From Acidobacteriota bacterium (GTDB lineage: Bacteria > Acidobacteriota > Terriglobia > Bryobacterales > Bryobacteraceae), in NCBI GenBank assembly GCA_018268835.1, contig JAFDVU010000053.1:1-39434 (forward strand): a stretch of DNA of 39,434 nucleotides, given 5' to 3'. Below, piece by piece: positions 22,922-34,740 of this stretch (position 1 is its first letter; the number at the start of each line of letters is the position of its first letter). The notes under the pieces are model-generated. The model had not been told where the DNA came from and did no database searches. It worked only from the letters and a program-made list of their open reading frames with translations. A program made the position numbers and the translations under genes.

Positions 22922-23161
22922 GTGCATGATCCCGCCCTGTGCCCGGCAGACCCGGAAGAAGTCGCCGAAGCGTACGTGATGGGCCGTCTACCCCAGGATC
23001 AAGTAACTGCCTTCGAAGACCACTACGTCGCGTGTGACGCCTGTGCGACGGTGCTCCAGAAACAGGCGGAGTACGTGGCGGCGATCCGCTCCGCTGCGAA
23101 AGAGATCCGGGCGCGCGCTCCACGCCGTGCCGCTTCGGCCGGAGCGTCCGGTTCCCGCTAA
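22922..23161 (+). CDS. Zinc-finger anti-sigma-like small protein (1)
   Basis: A 79-aa protein using GTG 22922: HDPALCPADPEEVAEAYVMG, then FEDHYVACDACATVL. The H-x3-C-x2-C cluster resembles zf-HC2 domains of zinc-binding anti-sigma factors. No membrane helix or sigma factor accompanies it. GTG is chosen by alignment with the paralogue at 23352; ATG 22862 would add 20 residues. I associate the pattern with Acidobacteria. Confidence 0.65.
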   Translation: MHDPALCPADPEEVAEAYVMGRLPQDQVTAFEDHYVACDACATVLQKQAEYVAAIRSAAKEIRARAPRRAASAGASGSR

Positions 23162-23351
23162 GCCGCTCGCGCCGCCCGGCGCAACGGCGCAGACTCAGAA
23201 GCAAACCGCAACCCTAACTGGAGTGCGTGCGGCCCGCGCCGTTGTTGGAGAGCGCGCACAAGGCCGTACCGCACACCAGTACTTGAGGTTCTGGGCCCAC
23301 AATCCGGCGAGTTCTATTGAGATCGCGCTGTTGTCGCCGTAGCATGAACCC

Positions 23352-23573
23352 ATGCTCCGCGATCTTCACTGCCCGGCCGACGTGAACGAGATCGCCGAAG
23401 CGTTCGTCATGGGTACGCTGGCCCGAGCAGAGGCTGCGGTCTTTGAGGAGCACTTGCTGGTGTGCAATCGCTGCACGGCGGCAGCGGCCGAAGCGTTCAA
23501 CTATGTCCGCACCTTGAAAATCGCGACACGGCGACTCCGCAATACCACCGCGCGCGCGGCGGGAGGCAGGTGA
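23352..23573 (+). CDS. Zinc-finger anti-sigma-like small protein (2)
   Basis: A 73-aa paralogue of the protein at 22922: MLRDLHCPADVNEIAEAFVM, then FEEHLLVCNRCTAAAAEAF, with the same H-x3-C-x2-C spacing and a basic C-terminus. Two copies within 500 bp suggest duplication or paired capture. It may sequester a host or element sigma factor, but no partner is visible. Confidence 0.65.
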   Translation: MLRDLHCPADVNEIAEAFVMGTLARAEAAVFEEHLLVCNRCTAAAAEAFNYVRTLKIATRRLRNTTARAAGGR

Positions 23574-23668
23574 CCCACTCGCTCCGCGTGCGGGTACTAT
23601 ACGCTACCTTACCGGACCCGTCCCGGTGGGACTGTGCAAGGTCTTCTAGCCGCCACACAATAGTCTTG

Positions 23669-23836
23669 ATGATATTGGAATCTGTAGCGGCCGTAGCTGG
23701 TGCTGGCGTTCTGCTCTGCTTTGCGATCCGCCAAGCTGCCCGCGCTTGTTCACTCGGGATGACCCCGGTCCGCGAGCAGTTCAAAGAATCGCCTCAAGTA
23801 GCCTCCGTGCATTCCAGGTCAGCCATGTGGGAATGA
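23669..23836 (+). CDS. Possible 55-aa membrane peptide
   Basis: MILESVAAVAGAGVLLCFAI starts a single hydrophobic helix, followed by a polar tail (MTPVREQFKESPQV). No clear ribosome-binding site. A TATAC-like box lies near 23599. Plausible but weakly supported. Confidence 0.4.
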   Translation: MILESVAAVAGAGVLLCFAIRQAARACSLGMTPVREQFKESPQVASVHSRSAMWE

Positions 23837-23872
23837 TCGGCGGGAGCGACTGGAGCAATAGCCCGCAGCATG

Positions 23873-24121
23873 CTACTCCTCCAGCGTCTCGCGCACCCGA
23901 TCCGCGATCACGGCCGCGTCCTCGCCGAGCGCGAACGTAACGGTGCGCTGGAATCCGTGCGCCCCGGTGATGAGCACCTTCACACCGCCCCGGATCGGGT
24001 CGGCGACGATCCAGCCCTCGTAGGGATCGGTGGTGTGCTTGCCGCCCGCGACGACGGCGGCCTCGACGCGCTCGCGGCGGGTGCCGGGGATGCCTTTAAC
24101 GTCGAAGACGGTGAGGGGCAT
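23873..24121 (-). CDS. Small conserved-looking protein, unknown
   Basis: An 82-aa protein: MPLTVFDVKGIPGTRRERVE, then AAVVAGGKHTTDPYEGWIVA, VKVLITGAHGFQRTVTFALG, and a C-terminal helix. It has an alternating β pattern, probably a small β-sheet fold. It sits 25 nt after the four-helix membrane gene and likely ends a three-gene minus-strand operon. No family is named. Confidence 0.55.
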   Translation of the reverse strand: MPLTVFDVKGIPGTRRERVEAAVVAGGKHTTDPYEGWIVADPIRGGVKVLITGAHGFQRTVTFALGEDAAVIADRVRETLEE

Positions 24122-24146
24122 TGGTGCGAGTGCGACTCGGGAACGC

Positions 24147-24737
24147 TTAGATGCGTGACTGCGCGGTGCTGGCCGTTTGCGTCGGAGCTTCGACAATACC
24201 CCGGAGTAGCTCGGCGCGAATTTCGCCGAGCAGATGGTGACTCTCATGCGACTCGTACACAAAAAAAGCTGCTACAACCAGCGTGATAGCCGAAGCCACG
24301 ACCCGCGCTTCGTACGAAGTCGGCAACCACCAAAGACCCAAGAGGCCAACGAGGCAGGCGACGGCGCAACCAAGCTCGAACTTCAGTCGGAGCAAGATGG
24401 TGCGGAGATAGTGATGCCCGATTGGTTCGCGCTCGTATGCAACGCGCCAGTAGGCGCGCCAGTTTACCTTGTGGTTTCCAGTTTTCCGCTCGACCCGATC
24501 ATCGAAGTGGCCTTCCAGATGTGAGCCGATGTCTTCGCATACCAAACCGATGAACAGCGTTAGCAGGATGGCCGCGACCCACGCTTCCGTTCGATATCCA
24601 ATTACAAGCTTAGCTACCGTTTGACTGGACCAGATCCCAGCCACTACCCACGGAGACAGGGCAAGGGCCCCTGGCAGGAGCAACGTCACCACTGGCCGGA
24701 ATACTTCGGACCCAAATGCTGCGAACACGTCCTTCAT
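24147..24737 (-). CDS. Four-helix membrane protein, unknown
   Basis: A 196-aa protein with four predicted membrane segments: TLLLPGALALSPWVVAGIW, WVAAILLTLFIGLVCEDIG, CAVACLVGLLGLWWLP and VVASAITLVVAAFFVY. A charged loop of ~50 residues lies between helices 2 and 3 (ESHH and HFDD-type His/Asp clusters at the edges). An AGGAG site precedes ATG 24737. It is 16 nt from the exported HNH nuclease gene upstream, so probably co-transcribed. It could be a membrane partner for that nuclease or an independent defence component; neither is shown by sequence. Confidence 0.65.
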   Translation of the reverse strand: MKDVFAAFGSEVFRPVVTLLLPGALALSPWVVAGIWSSQTVAKLVIGYRTEAWVAAILLTLFIGLVCEDIGSHLEGHFDDRVERKTGNHKVNWRAYWRVAYEREPIGHHYLRTILLRLKFELGCAVACLVGLLGLWWLPTSYEARVVASAITLVVAAFFVYESHESHHLLGEIRAELLRGIVEAPTQTASTAQSRI

Positions 24738-24753
24738 CTATGTCTCCTGCGTA

Positions 24754-25149
24754 CTACTCAACCCTGTCCTTCGCCTTCGCTGCCGCCTTCGTCTGCCACT
24801 GCATATTCCCCGGCGAATCCGCGCCGCCGCGTTTGAGCGGCGTGATGTGGTCGATCACGTAGCCCTTGCAGGCCCCAGTCGTCTTTCCGGTGGACGGGCA
24901 CGGATGCGACTTCTGGAAGTCGTGCTTCGCGGTGCTGCTGCGGGCGATGCGGCCCTCCGAGTCGCGGGCGCATGTCGCGCAGCGCGACGAACGCGATGCG
25001 GCCTTGGCCTTTGGCTTGACCGTGCGCGTGGGGCGTGATGCGCGCGACGAAGAACTGCGCGTAGACGAATGGCTGGAACTGCGGCCCCGCGCGTTGGCGG
25101 CCGGGGCGACGAGGGCTACGAGGAGCAGGGCGAGCAGGATGCGGTACAT
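24754..25149 (-). CDS. Exported HNH-type nuclease
   Basis: A 131-aa protein. The signal peptide is MYRILLALLLVALVAPAANA with an Ala-x-Ala cleavage site. A Ser/Arg-rich linker and a compact HNH domain follow. CATCARDSEGRIARSSTAKH is its opening, and the core is GYVIDHITPLKRGGADSPGN then MQWQTKAAAKAKDR. DH of VIDHI and the downstream Asn (GNMQWQT) are the expected catalytic residues. The protein should act on DNA outside the cytoplasm, for nutrient use, against incoming DNA, or against competitors. Start MYRILL is chosen for its signal peptide and the CCGGAG site upstream. It diverges from hsdM. Confidence 0.75.
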   Translation of the reverse strand: MYRILLALLLVALVAPAANARGRSSSHSSTRSSSSRASRPTRTVKPKAKAASRSSRCATCARDSEGRIARSSTAKHDFQKSHPCPSTGKTTGACKGYVIDHITPLKRGGADSPGNMQWQTKAAAKAKDRVE

Positions 25150-25250
25150 GGAGCGGCTCCGGGAAAACAGGATAACAGATGGCGTGGTACCCAATTTAGT
25201 CGCTGCCGCTATCCCCTTGAGTGGCAGTCGAGTAACATGGTGGGTCCACC

Positions 25251-26816
25251 ATGCCCCGACCCAAGAAGGCCCCGAACGGCAACGGCAGCGCAGCGAACCT
25301 CGGTTTCGAAGCGACCATGTGGGCCGCCGCCGACAAGCTGCGCAACAACATGGACGCCGCCGAGTACAAGCACGTGGTGCTCGGCCTCATCTTTTTGAAG
25401 TACATCTCCGATGCCTTCGACGAGCGGCACGACGCGCTCGTGGCTGCCGCCGCCGATGGTGCCGACCCCGAAGACCCCGATGAGTACCGGGCCGCAAACG
25501 TGTTCTGGGTGCCGAAGGAGGCGCGCTGGGCGAACCTCCAGGCCAACGCGAAACAGGCCACCATCGGCAAGGTCATCGACGACGCCATGCTCGCGATCGA
25601 GCGCGACAACAAGTCCCTGAAGGGGGTGCTGCCGAAGGAGTACGCGCGGCCCGCGCTGGACAAGCAACGCGTGGGCGAACTGATCGACCTGATCGCGAAG
25701 ATTGGCCTGGGCGACAGGGAGAACCGCTCCAAGGACATCCTGGGCCGCGTGTACGAGTATTTCCTGTCCCAGTTCGCGAGCGCGGAGGGCAAGAAGGGCG
25801 GCCAGTTCTACACGCCGCGCTGCGTGGTCCAGGTGCTCGTCTCCATGCTCGCGCCCTACAAAGGCCGGGTCTTCGATCCGTGCTGTGGCTCGGGCGGCAT
25901 GTTCGTTCAGAGCGAGAAGTTCGTGGAGACGCACGGCGGCAGGATCGGCGACATCGCCGTCTACGGCCAGGAATCGAATCCGACCACGTGGCGGCTGGCG
26001 CAGATGAACCTGGCGATCCGGGGGATCGAGGCCCATCTCGGCGGCGAGCACGCCGACAGTTTTCGGCGCGATCTGCACCCGGACCTCAAGGCCGACTACG
26101 TGCTGGCGAACCCGCCGTTCAACGACAGCGACTGGGGCGGGGCGAACTTGCGCGACGACCCCCGCTGGAAGTTCGGGCCGCCACCCGCGAGCAACGCCAA
26201 CTTCGCCTGGGTTCAGCACTTCATCCATCACCTGGCTCCGACCGGCATCGCCGGGTTCGTGCTCGCCAACGGCAGCATGTCGAGCAATCAATCCGGGGAA
26301 GACGAGATCCGCAAGGCGATCGTGGAGGCGGACCTCCTGGACTGCATGGTCGCGCTGCCGGGGCAGTTGTTCTATGCGACGCAGATCCCGGTCTGCTTGT
26401 GGTTCCTAGCACGCGCGAAGAAAAACGGGAAGTTCCGCGACCGCCGCAAAGAGACGCTGTTCATCGACGCGCGGAAGCTGGGCGTGCTTGTGGATCGCAT
26501 CCATCGAGAACTGACCGACGCCGAGATCGAGCGCATCGCGGGCACCTACCACGCCTGGCGCGGCGACAAAGGCGCGGGCAAGCACATGGACGTGCCGGGG
26601 TTCTGCAAGGCGGCAACAACGGACGAGATCGCCGGGCACGGGTACGTGCTGACGCCGGGTCGGTACGTCGGGGCCGCCGACGTGGAAGACGATGACGAGC
26701 CGTTCGAGGAGAAGATGAACCGGCTGACGGCGAAGCTGGAGGAGCAGTTCGCGGAGTCGGCGCGGCTGGAGAGCGAGATCCGCAACCGTCTGCGGGGGGC
26801 CCACGATGCTGTCTGA
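25251..26816 (+). CDS. hsdM: Type I restriction-modification system, DNA methyltransferase subunit
   Basis: A 521-aa N6-adenine methyltransferase that modifies the host's recognition sites together with HsdS. The N-terminal HsdM helical domain ([20 protein letters not shown] then [14 protein letters not shown]) is complete. The catalytic domain has motif [16 protein letters not shown] for SAM binding and motif [15 protein letters not shown]. The C-terminal tail is Glu/Arg-rich and helical. It is the first gene of a plus-strand operon and overlaps hsdS by 11 nt. No strong ribosome-binding site is visible. Confidence 0.97.
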   Translation: MPRPKKAPNGNGSAANLGFEATMWAAADKLRNNMDAAEYKHVVLGLIFLKYISDAFDERHDALVAAAADGADPEDPDEYRAANVFWVPKEARWANLQANAKQATIGKVIDDAMLAIERDNKSLKGVLPKEYARPALDKQRVGELIDLIAKIGLGDRENRSKDILGRVYEYFLSQFASAEGKKGGQFYTPRCVVQVLVSMLAPYKGRVFDPCCGSGGMFVQSEKFVETHGGRIGDIAVYGQESNPTTWRLAQMNLAIRGIEAHLGGEHADSFRRDLHPDLKADYVLANPPFNDSDWGGANLRDDPRWKFGPPPASNANFAWVQHFIHHLAPTGIAGFVLANGSMSSNQSGEDEIRKAIVEADLLDCMVALPGQLFYATQIPVCLWFLARAKKNGKFRDRRKETLFIDARKLGVLVDRIHRELTDAEIERIAGTYHAWRGDKGAGKHMDVPGFCKAATTDEIAGHGYVLTPGRYVGAADVEDDDEPFEEKMNRLTAKLEEQFAESARLESEIRNRLRGAHDAV

Positions 26817-28049
26817 TTTCCCAGCGGATTGGCGCATCCTCCCGCTAGAAGACTGCATGGCCGCACTCATCGACTATCGCGGCAAGAGTCCTCAGAAGAC
26901 ACCGTTCGGCATCCCCCTTATCACGGCCAAAGTCGTCAAGGGCGGCCATATTAACGAACCGGATGAGTTCATCGCGGCCGACGCTTTTGACGCCTGGATG
27001 CGGCGCGGTATGCCGGAACCCGGTGATGTCGTGATGACCACGGAGGCCCCTCTTGGCGAAGTTGCCCAACTTGACGGAAGAAGGGTCGCGTTGGCGCAGC
27101 GACTGATTACGCTCAGGGGTAAGAGCGGCTTCCTCGACAACACGTACCTTAAGTACCTTATGCAATCAGCCTTCGTCCAAGACCAGATCCTAGCGCGCGC
27201 TACGGGAACGACGGTCCTTGGCATCCGTCAGAGTGAACTCCGGCGGATTCACCTCTGTGTCCCACCTATCAGCGAGCAAATCGCGATCGCTGGGATACTC
27301 GCCAGTCTCGACCGCAAGATCGACCTGAACCGCCGCATGAACGAGACGCTGGAGAGCATGGCGCGCGCGATCTTCAAGTCCTGGTTCGTCGATTTCGATC
27401 CCGTGCGCGCGAAGGCGGAGGGGCGGCAGCCTGTGGGGATGGACGCGGAGACGGCCGCGTTGTTCCCGGCTGGCTTCACGTCATCTCCGGCCGGTCACAT
27501 TCCCTCCGGGTGGCGGCCGTGCAAATGGGGTGATCTTGCCACTCTGGAGTACGGCAAGAGCCTGCGCACGTATAGCGACAATGGCGGATCGTACCGGGTC
27601 TATGGGACCAACGGTCCAATTGGCTGGCACAGCGAGCCGTTGTGTCCGCGCCCCGGTATCATCATTGGCCGAAAGGGCGCGTATCGCGGGGTCCACTTCT
27701 CGTCAGCACCCTTCTTCGTGATCGACACGGCGTTCTATTTGAATCCGAAGCTGGACCTCGATCTAATCTGGGCGTTCTATGAGATCCTTGCGCTTGACAT
27801 CAACGGAATGGACTCGGGATCGGCGATCCCCTCCACTAGCCGCGATGATTTTTATGCCCTGCCTGTAACCCTACCTTCTAGCGGGGTTGTGCGGGCGTTG
27901 GGCCAACTGATTCGACCACTGTTCAAGAAACGGGAGGCCAACGATTCAGAGGCGGTGACGCTCGCCGCTCTCCGCGACGCCCTCCTTCCCAAACTCCTCT
28001 CCGGCGAGATCCGCGTCCGCGACGCCAAAGTTACCGTCGAGGCGGCCTT

Positions 28050-28053
<4 letters not shown>
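26806..28053 (+). CDS. hsdS: Type I restriction-modification system, specificity subunit
   Basis: A 415-aa protein of normal length with two target-recognition domains, ~1-150 and ~220-360. They are separated by conserved helical spacers: [20 protein letters not shown], then [20 protein letters not shown] and [14 protein letters not shown] in the centre, and [18 protein letters not shown] at the end. It determines the bipartite DNA site; the site cannot be read from sequence. It overlaps hsdM by 11 nt and hsdR by 4 nt, so production is coupled. The two recognition domains differ from each other, as expected. Confidence 0.96.
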
Positions 28054-31115
<3,062 letters not shown>

Positions 31116-31116
31116 T

Positions 31117-31671
31117 ATGTCAAGGAATAGTCCGCCCCGCCCTTGCCCCACATGCGGTCAGGCGATCCGGCCGCGATCTTGGGCGGAGCATGTAAACCGT
31201 TGCCGGAGTGCGGCGGCAGCTTTCGCGATGAGCGAAGAAGATGTCATCAAGCACAACGAACTTCTGCAACTTGAGCGTGCTGAGCGTGCTTCCCGTGAGG
31301 AACGGACATGGGTTCCTCTCCGGGAAGTCAAGACAATACTTAGGCCATCCTTCACCAGTAGTGGCGGATTGACCTACAAAGCATCGGACTACGGACACGC
31401 CGCCTTCCCGATGGACGTGAAGGGCAAGCACAGGGGTGGCGGCTCAGCGACCTCGGCGTACGCCCTTGACCGAAACCCATTGCATCCGGTAAAGAGTAAT
31501 CGGCGATTATCTGGCGGTTTTGCTGCGGGTGACCGGATCTATCATCCGGTGTTCGGCCCTGGCATCATTTTATCGATTGCGCGCGCTGAAACGATTCTCC
31601 AATTCAACACTGGGCTCAGAAGCTTTCCGACAGTTTCCGCCCACTTGCTCTTGGAGCGACGCAGAAACTGA
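31117..31671 (+). CDS. RM-linked zinc-finger/Tudor-like protein
   Basis: A 184-aa protein starting 1 nt after the hsdR stop, so almost certainly co-transcribed with the RM genes. The N-terminus has a C2HC-type finger (CPTCGQAIRPRSWAEHVNRC, ~residues 10-29). A charged helix follows (KHNELLQLERAERASREE). The C-terminus reads GDRIYHPVFGPGIILSI, then ILQFNTGLRSFPTVSAHLL, close to the small Tudor/SH3-like domain at the C-terminus of UvrD/PcrA helicases. It may bind nucleic acid or RNA polymerase and modulate the RM complex. That role is inference from position and fold resemblance. Confidence 0.6.
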   Translation: MSRNSPPRPCPTCGQAIRPRSWAEHVNRCRSAAAAFAMSEEDVIKHNELLQLERAERASREERTWVPLREVKTILRPSFTSSGGLTYKASDYGHAAFPMDVKGKHRGGGSATSAYALDRNPLHPVKSNRRLSGGFAAGDRIYHPVFGPGIILSIARAETILQFNTGLRSFPTVSAHLLLERRRN

Positions 31672-31679
31672 TTTCTGAG

Positions 31680-31840
31680 CCCTCGCCCCGGCACGCCTCG
31701 ATTGCACTGCTCAGGTTCTCATCGCGCAGATTCGCGCCCATCAGGTCGGGGGTGACAAGGGAATCCTACGGCTGGCCCCGCCATTTGTTCCAGATCACTG
31801 CTCCCTGCTTCAGAATGTCCAGGTGCTCCTGATTCACCAT
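31680..31840 (-). pseudogene. Remnant of a pentapeptide-repeat protein gene
   Basis: The minus strand from ATG 31840 reads MVNQEHLDILKQGAVIWNKW then RGQP and a TAG stop, continuing in frame as TPDLMGANLRDENLSSA. The opening is the characteristic N-terminus of many pentapeptide-repeat proteins, and DLMGANLRDENL shows A(D/N)LXX-type repeats. The TAG and early end leave only a fragment. Confidence 0.65.
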
Positions 31841-31947
31841 CGGCCAGCCATCATATCAACGCTCACCGCGCCGGGCACCGGCCGCCGCCGTTTGCCACTC
31901 CCCGAGGTCACCGCCACGCTGGCAGGGCGGAGGCTGAAGCCGCGCCT

Positions 31948-32166
31948 CTACTCCTGAAACAGTTCCTTAACCGACACGCCCAGCGCGGCGGCAATCCTGA
32001 TGATGTTGCGCAGCGACGGGTTGCGCCGCGCCGTCTCGATCCCGCCCAGGTACGTCCGGTGAATCCCGGCCTCCTCCGCAAGACGTTCTTGGGACCAGCC
32101 CTTCTGCGCGCGCAGTTCGCGTACCCGAAGGGCAAAGTGCCGAACGATCTTCTCTTCGCGCTTCAA
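31948..32166 (-). CDS. XRE-family helix-turn-helix regulator
   Basis: A 72-aa Cro/C1-type repressor: RVRELRAQKGWSQERLAEEA, GIHRTYLGGIETARRNPSL, then a fifth helix to VSVKELFQE. The single-domain size and context resemble controller proteins of RM systems, but it lies ~830 bp beyond hsdR, on the other strand. It diverges from the DUF932 gene with an 87-bp gap, which it may autoregulate. No ATG is available; TTG 32166 after GAGGGG is the likely start, so the exact N-terminus is uncertain. Confidence 0.82.
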   Translation of the reverse strand: MKREEKIVRHFALRVRELRAQKGWSQERLAEEAGIHRTYLGGIETARRNPSLRNIIRIAAALGVSVKELFQE

Positions 32167-32253
32167 CCCCTCATGGTTGCGGTCTGCATCTTATGAGTCC
32201 ACAGAATATAAGTAACAACATGTGTTACCGTTTCGGATGGAGGAGTCTGAAGC

Positions 32254-33255
32254 ATGGCACATGAACTCCTGATTGAGGACGGCGAAGCTGCCATGTTCTA
32301 CGCCGGAACGCCACCCTGGCACGGGCTCGGCACAAAACTTGACCATCCCGCCACCGCCGCCGAGGCGATCAAGGCCGCGAACCTCGACTGGACGGTCCAG
32401 AAGATCCCGGCGTACGCGTCGGACGAGCGCGCATCGGACAGGATTCACGGCGAGTACGCGATTGTTCCCGCGCACAAGTGGGGCGAGCCCGGCTGCCCGG
32501 TCTTCGGCGTGGTCGGTGAAGGCTATCGGCCGCTACAGAACGTCGAGGCTTTCGATTGGTTCGACGGCATCGTCGGCGAGGGCGCGGCGATCTACCACAC
32601 GGCGGGCGCGCTCGGCCAGGGAGAGCGGGTTTGGATGCTCGCGAAGCTACCGGGGTGCATCCAGGTCGCGGACGAGGACATCACCGACAAGTACCTGCTG
32701 CTGTCGAACTCGCATGACGGGCTCGGCTCGGTGCAGGTCCGGTTCACTCCGGTCCGGGTCGTCTGCGCCAACACCCTCGGGCAAGCGTTGCGGGAGCCCG
32801 GCGCAACGATCCGAGTCGCGCATACACGCGACCTGAAAGGACGCCTCGCGCTGGCGCGCCAGAACCTGAAGATCATCGATACGCGCTACCAGCGGATAGA
32901 AGCGGCTTTCCGCGAGATGGTTCGCGTCAAGATGGACCGGGCCCGGCTCATGACGTACTTCGGCCTCGTGTTCCCCGATCCCGCAGACCGCGAAAACGCT
33001 CGCGCCGTCGAGCGCGTCCAGAAGCAACGGGCGCGGGCCGCGTTTCTGTTCGAGAACGGCGCGGGTAACAGGCTCAGGAGCGTGGCGGGAACGTTGTGGG
33101 CCGCGTACAACGGCGTCGCGGAACTGGTGGACCACGCGCCTACCAAGCGGGACGAAAGCGCGCGGCTAGAGCACGTGTGGTTCGGCGGCGGGGCGAGCGT
33201 GAAGGTGCGGGCGTATCAGATCGCAACTCAGATCGCGGCGGCCGGGCGGGCATAG
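32254..33255 (+). CDS. DUF932 / phage-plasmid-like protein
   Basis: A 333-aa protein matching the DUF932 (phage/plasmid-like, TIGR03299-type) family: MFYAGTPPWHGLGTKLDHPA near the N-terminus, VVGEGYRPLQNVEAFDWFDG, KYLLLSNSHDGLGSVQVRFT, PVRVVCANTLGQAL, and WAAYNGVAELVDH with the conserved Tyr/Asn near the C-terminus. The molecular function is not established. The family is typical of phages, plasmids and islands. A GGAGGAG site stands 9 nt before ATG 32254. The next gene starts 2 nt after its stop. Confidence 0.88.
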   Translation: MAHELLIEDGEAAMFYAGTPPWHGLGTKLDHPATAAEAIKAANLDWTVQKIPAYASDERASDRIHGEYAIVPAHKWGEPGCPVFGVVGEGYRPLQNVEAFDWFDGIVGEGAAIYHTAGALGQGERVWMLAKLPGCIQVADEDITDKYLLLSNSHDGLGSVQVRFTPVRVVCANTLGQALREPGATIRVAHTRDLKGRLALARQNLKIIDTRYQRIEAAFREMVRVKMDRARLMTYFGLVFPDPADRENARAVERVQKQRARAAFLFENGAGNRLRSVAGTLWAAYNGVAELVDHAPTKRDESARLEHVWFGGGASVKVRAYQIATQIAAAGRA

Positions 33256-33257
33256 GC

Positions 33258-33869
33258 ATGGGCTACTGCTTCATCGACGGGAACCCCGTCGTCCTGACTC
33301 ACGAGCAGTACGAGCAACTGTTCGCAGAAGTGGGCAAAGACAAGGGCTGGGAGTGGCGGATCAGTGCGCGGATCGTGGGCGAGTGGGGATGTAGCGGCCA
33401 TGATGCGGTCTGCAACTTGTTGGGCACGTACTGCCGGGCGAACCCCGAGGAGTTCATTCGGGAGTGGGTTCACTTCGACTTCGAGGGCGAAGTGGCTCAG
33501 GAGATGCTGCTGGACGTGCTCGAAGCGTACCGTGACTGGTACGGCCATTGTGGCGTTGGCTTCAAACGTTGGACGCGCGCGGAGGAGAGCGCGATACCAA
33601 ACGGCTCGGTGATCCAAGTGTGGCATACCGTCGTGCCGAAACATTGGTGGTGGCGGATCAGGCCCGGCATGAGAGATCGCGATATGGTACTGAACATCCA
33701 GACCGGGCGTGTGCGGCGCATCACTGGCACCGTCATGAACTTCTTTATCGAGTACGGGGACACTTGTTTCAGCTTCGGACGGGACATCGAAATCGAGAGT
33801 TTCCTGCCGCAGCGTCGGGTCGATGCCGCCGTCGCCGAACATCTCCGGCGTAGGCAGCCGTCACGCTAA
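33258..33869 (+). CDS. Unknown protein coupled to DUF932 gene
   Basis: A 203-aa protein (MGYCFIDGNPVVLTHEQYEQ...) starting 2 nt after the DUF932 stop, thus probably in one operon. It has Trp/Tyr-rich segments (DWYGHCGVGFKRWTRAEESA, VPKHWWWRIRPGMRDRDM) and a β-rich end (GTVMNFFIEYGDTCFSFGRD). No membrane helices or known motif. No family is recognised. Confidence 0.65.
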   Translation: MGYCFIDGNPVVLTHEQYEQLFAEVGKDKGWEWRISARIVGEWGCSGHDAVCNLLGTYCRANPEEFIREWVHFDFEGEVAQEMLLDVLEAYRDWYGHCGVGFKRWTRAEESAIPNGSVIQVWHTVVPKHWWWRIRPGMRDRDMVLNIQTGRVRRITGTVMNFFIEYGDTCFSFGRDIEIESFLPQRRVDAAVAEHLRRRQPSR

Positions 33870-33899
33870 TCTTCACGTGTGGGGGCGGATTGGGGGGCC

Positions 33900-34244
33900 A
33901 TGTGGTCGAACGAATTTGAGCGGCGCGCCGCCGAGATGCGCCAGCGGAATGAGCGGGACCGTATGGCACCCCGCCTCGGGCATGAACACCTACGGATCGC
34001 CGAGGTCGCTGGCCCGAACGTCGCGCTGGAGAGGCACTACTCGGTCCAGGACGTCGGCGACCTGTGGCGGTTGAGCAAGAACACGGTTGCCCGCCTCTTC
34101 CGCGACGAGCCGGGAGTCCTGAAGATTGCGCGGGAGCAGTCGCGCCGGGGTCGCCGGAGCTACACCACGCTCCGCATCCCAGAGTCGGTCGTGCAGCGGG
34201 TGCATCGGCGACTCTCGGCACCGGAGAGGTGCGGAGGCCGGTAG
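33900..34244 (+). CDS. Excisionase-like HTH DNA-binding protein (1)
   Basis: A 114-aa protein. ERHYSVQDVGDLWRLSKNTV, ARLFRDEPGVLKI and RRSYTTLRIPESVVQRVHRR form a winged HTH with the same layout as the protein at 35089 (ERHYTIAELAEQWNLGVETV; RVSYRIPAPVAQRIHNRL). The N-terminal ~45 residues are charged and probably flexible. Start ATG 33900 follows a G-rich site; a GTG at 33879 is an alternative. Likely an excision or transcription factor of the element. Confidence 0.75.
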   Translation: MWSNEFERRAAEMRQRNERDRMAPRLGHEHLRIAEVAGPNVALERHYSVQDVGDLWRLSKNTVARLFRDEPGVLKIAREQSRRGRRSYTTLRIPESVVQRVHRRLSAPERCGGR

Positions 34245-34592
34245 CGGCCAAGTACGGCTCGCCTGGTCGCCAGGAGTGATTAACCGAGCCCGGACAACGC
34301 GCTGTTCCCCGGCGCGCCCATCTGCGTGCCACCTCCCCAGCCGCGCCTACCTGTATAGGCAGGCGGTGCGCCCGTGGAGCGGTGCCGCGCCGTGCGCGGT
34401 GTCGAACGCGCGCCCGGAGCCCTCCTAGCACCGAACGCCGTACCCCTTGCGGGCCGGGGCGAACGCCGGGCGTGGAGCGGAGGTCATTTACGATCTCCCA
34501 CCGAGTCCGCGCGCTAAATGGCTGGGACAACGCAGGTTCTTGAATTTGGGCGTGCGAATATCATAACCGATTTATTTTCAGCGACTTCCATC
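34245..34592. other. Non-coding stretch, nothing recognised
   Basis: GC-rich with weak local hairpins (for example around 34346-34364). It has no reading frame with a ribosome-binding site or familiar protein. AT content rises toward 34500-34590, just before the promoter at 34593. Confidence 0.4.
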
Positions 34593-34621
34593 TTGACGCG
34601 CAGCGAGCCATCGGTTACCAT
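34593..34621 (+). promoter_or_regulatory. Putative strong promoter near the right end
   Basis: TTGACG (34593-34598), a 17-bp spacer and TACCAT (34616-34621), preceded by an AT-rich patch (TTTATTTTCA). This is the best sigma-70-type match I saw in the element. It would drive the right-end genes at 34741 and 35089 toward attR. Confidence 0.6.
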
Positions 34622-34740
34622 TTTGAGCAGTTCTTCAGGCGGTCCCTGTTAACGGGAGCCCCGAACGAAAATCCCCGACAGCCTCAACGGCGCGTTCAGG
34701 ACACGTGTGTCTCTACGCGGAGTTGGTTTCGAGATATCCG

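Noticed and set aside
31680..31840. Read-through of TAG in the pentapeptide-repeat remnant as a recoded gene
   Set aside because: The frame ends soon after and lacks a full repeat domain; decay is simpler than recoding.
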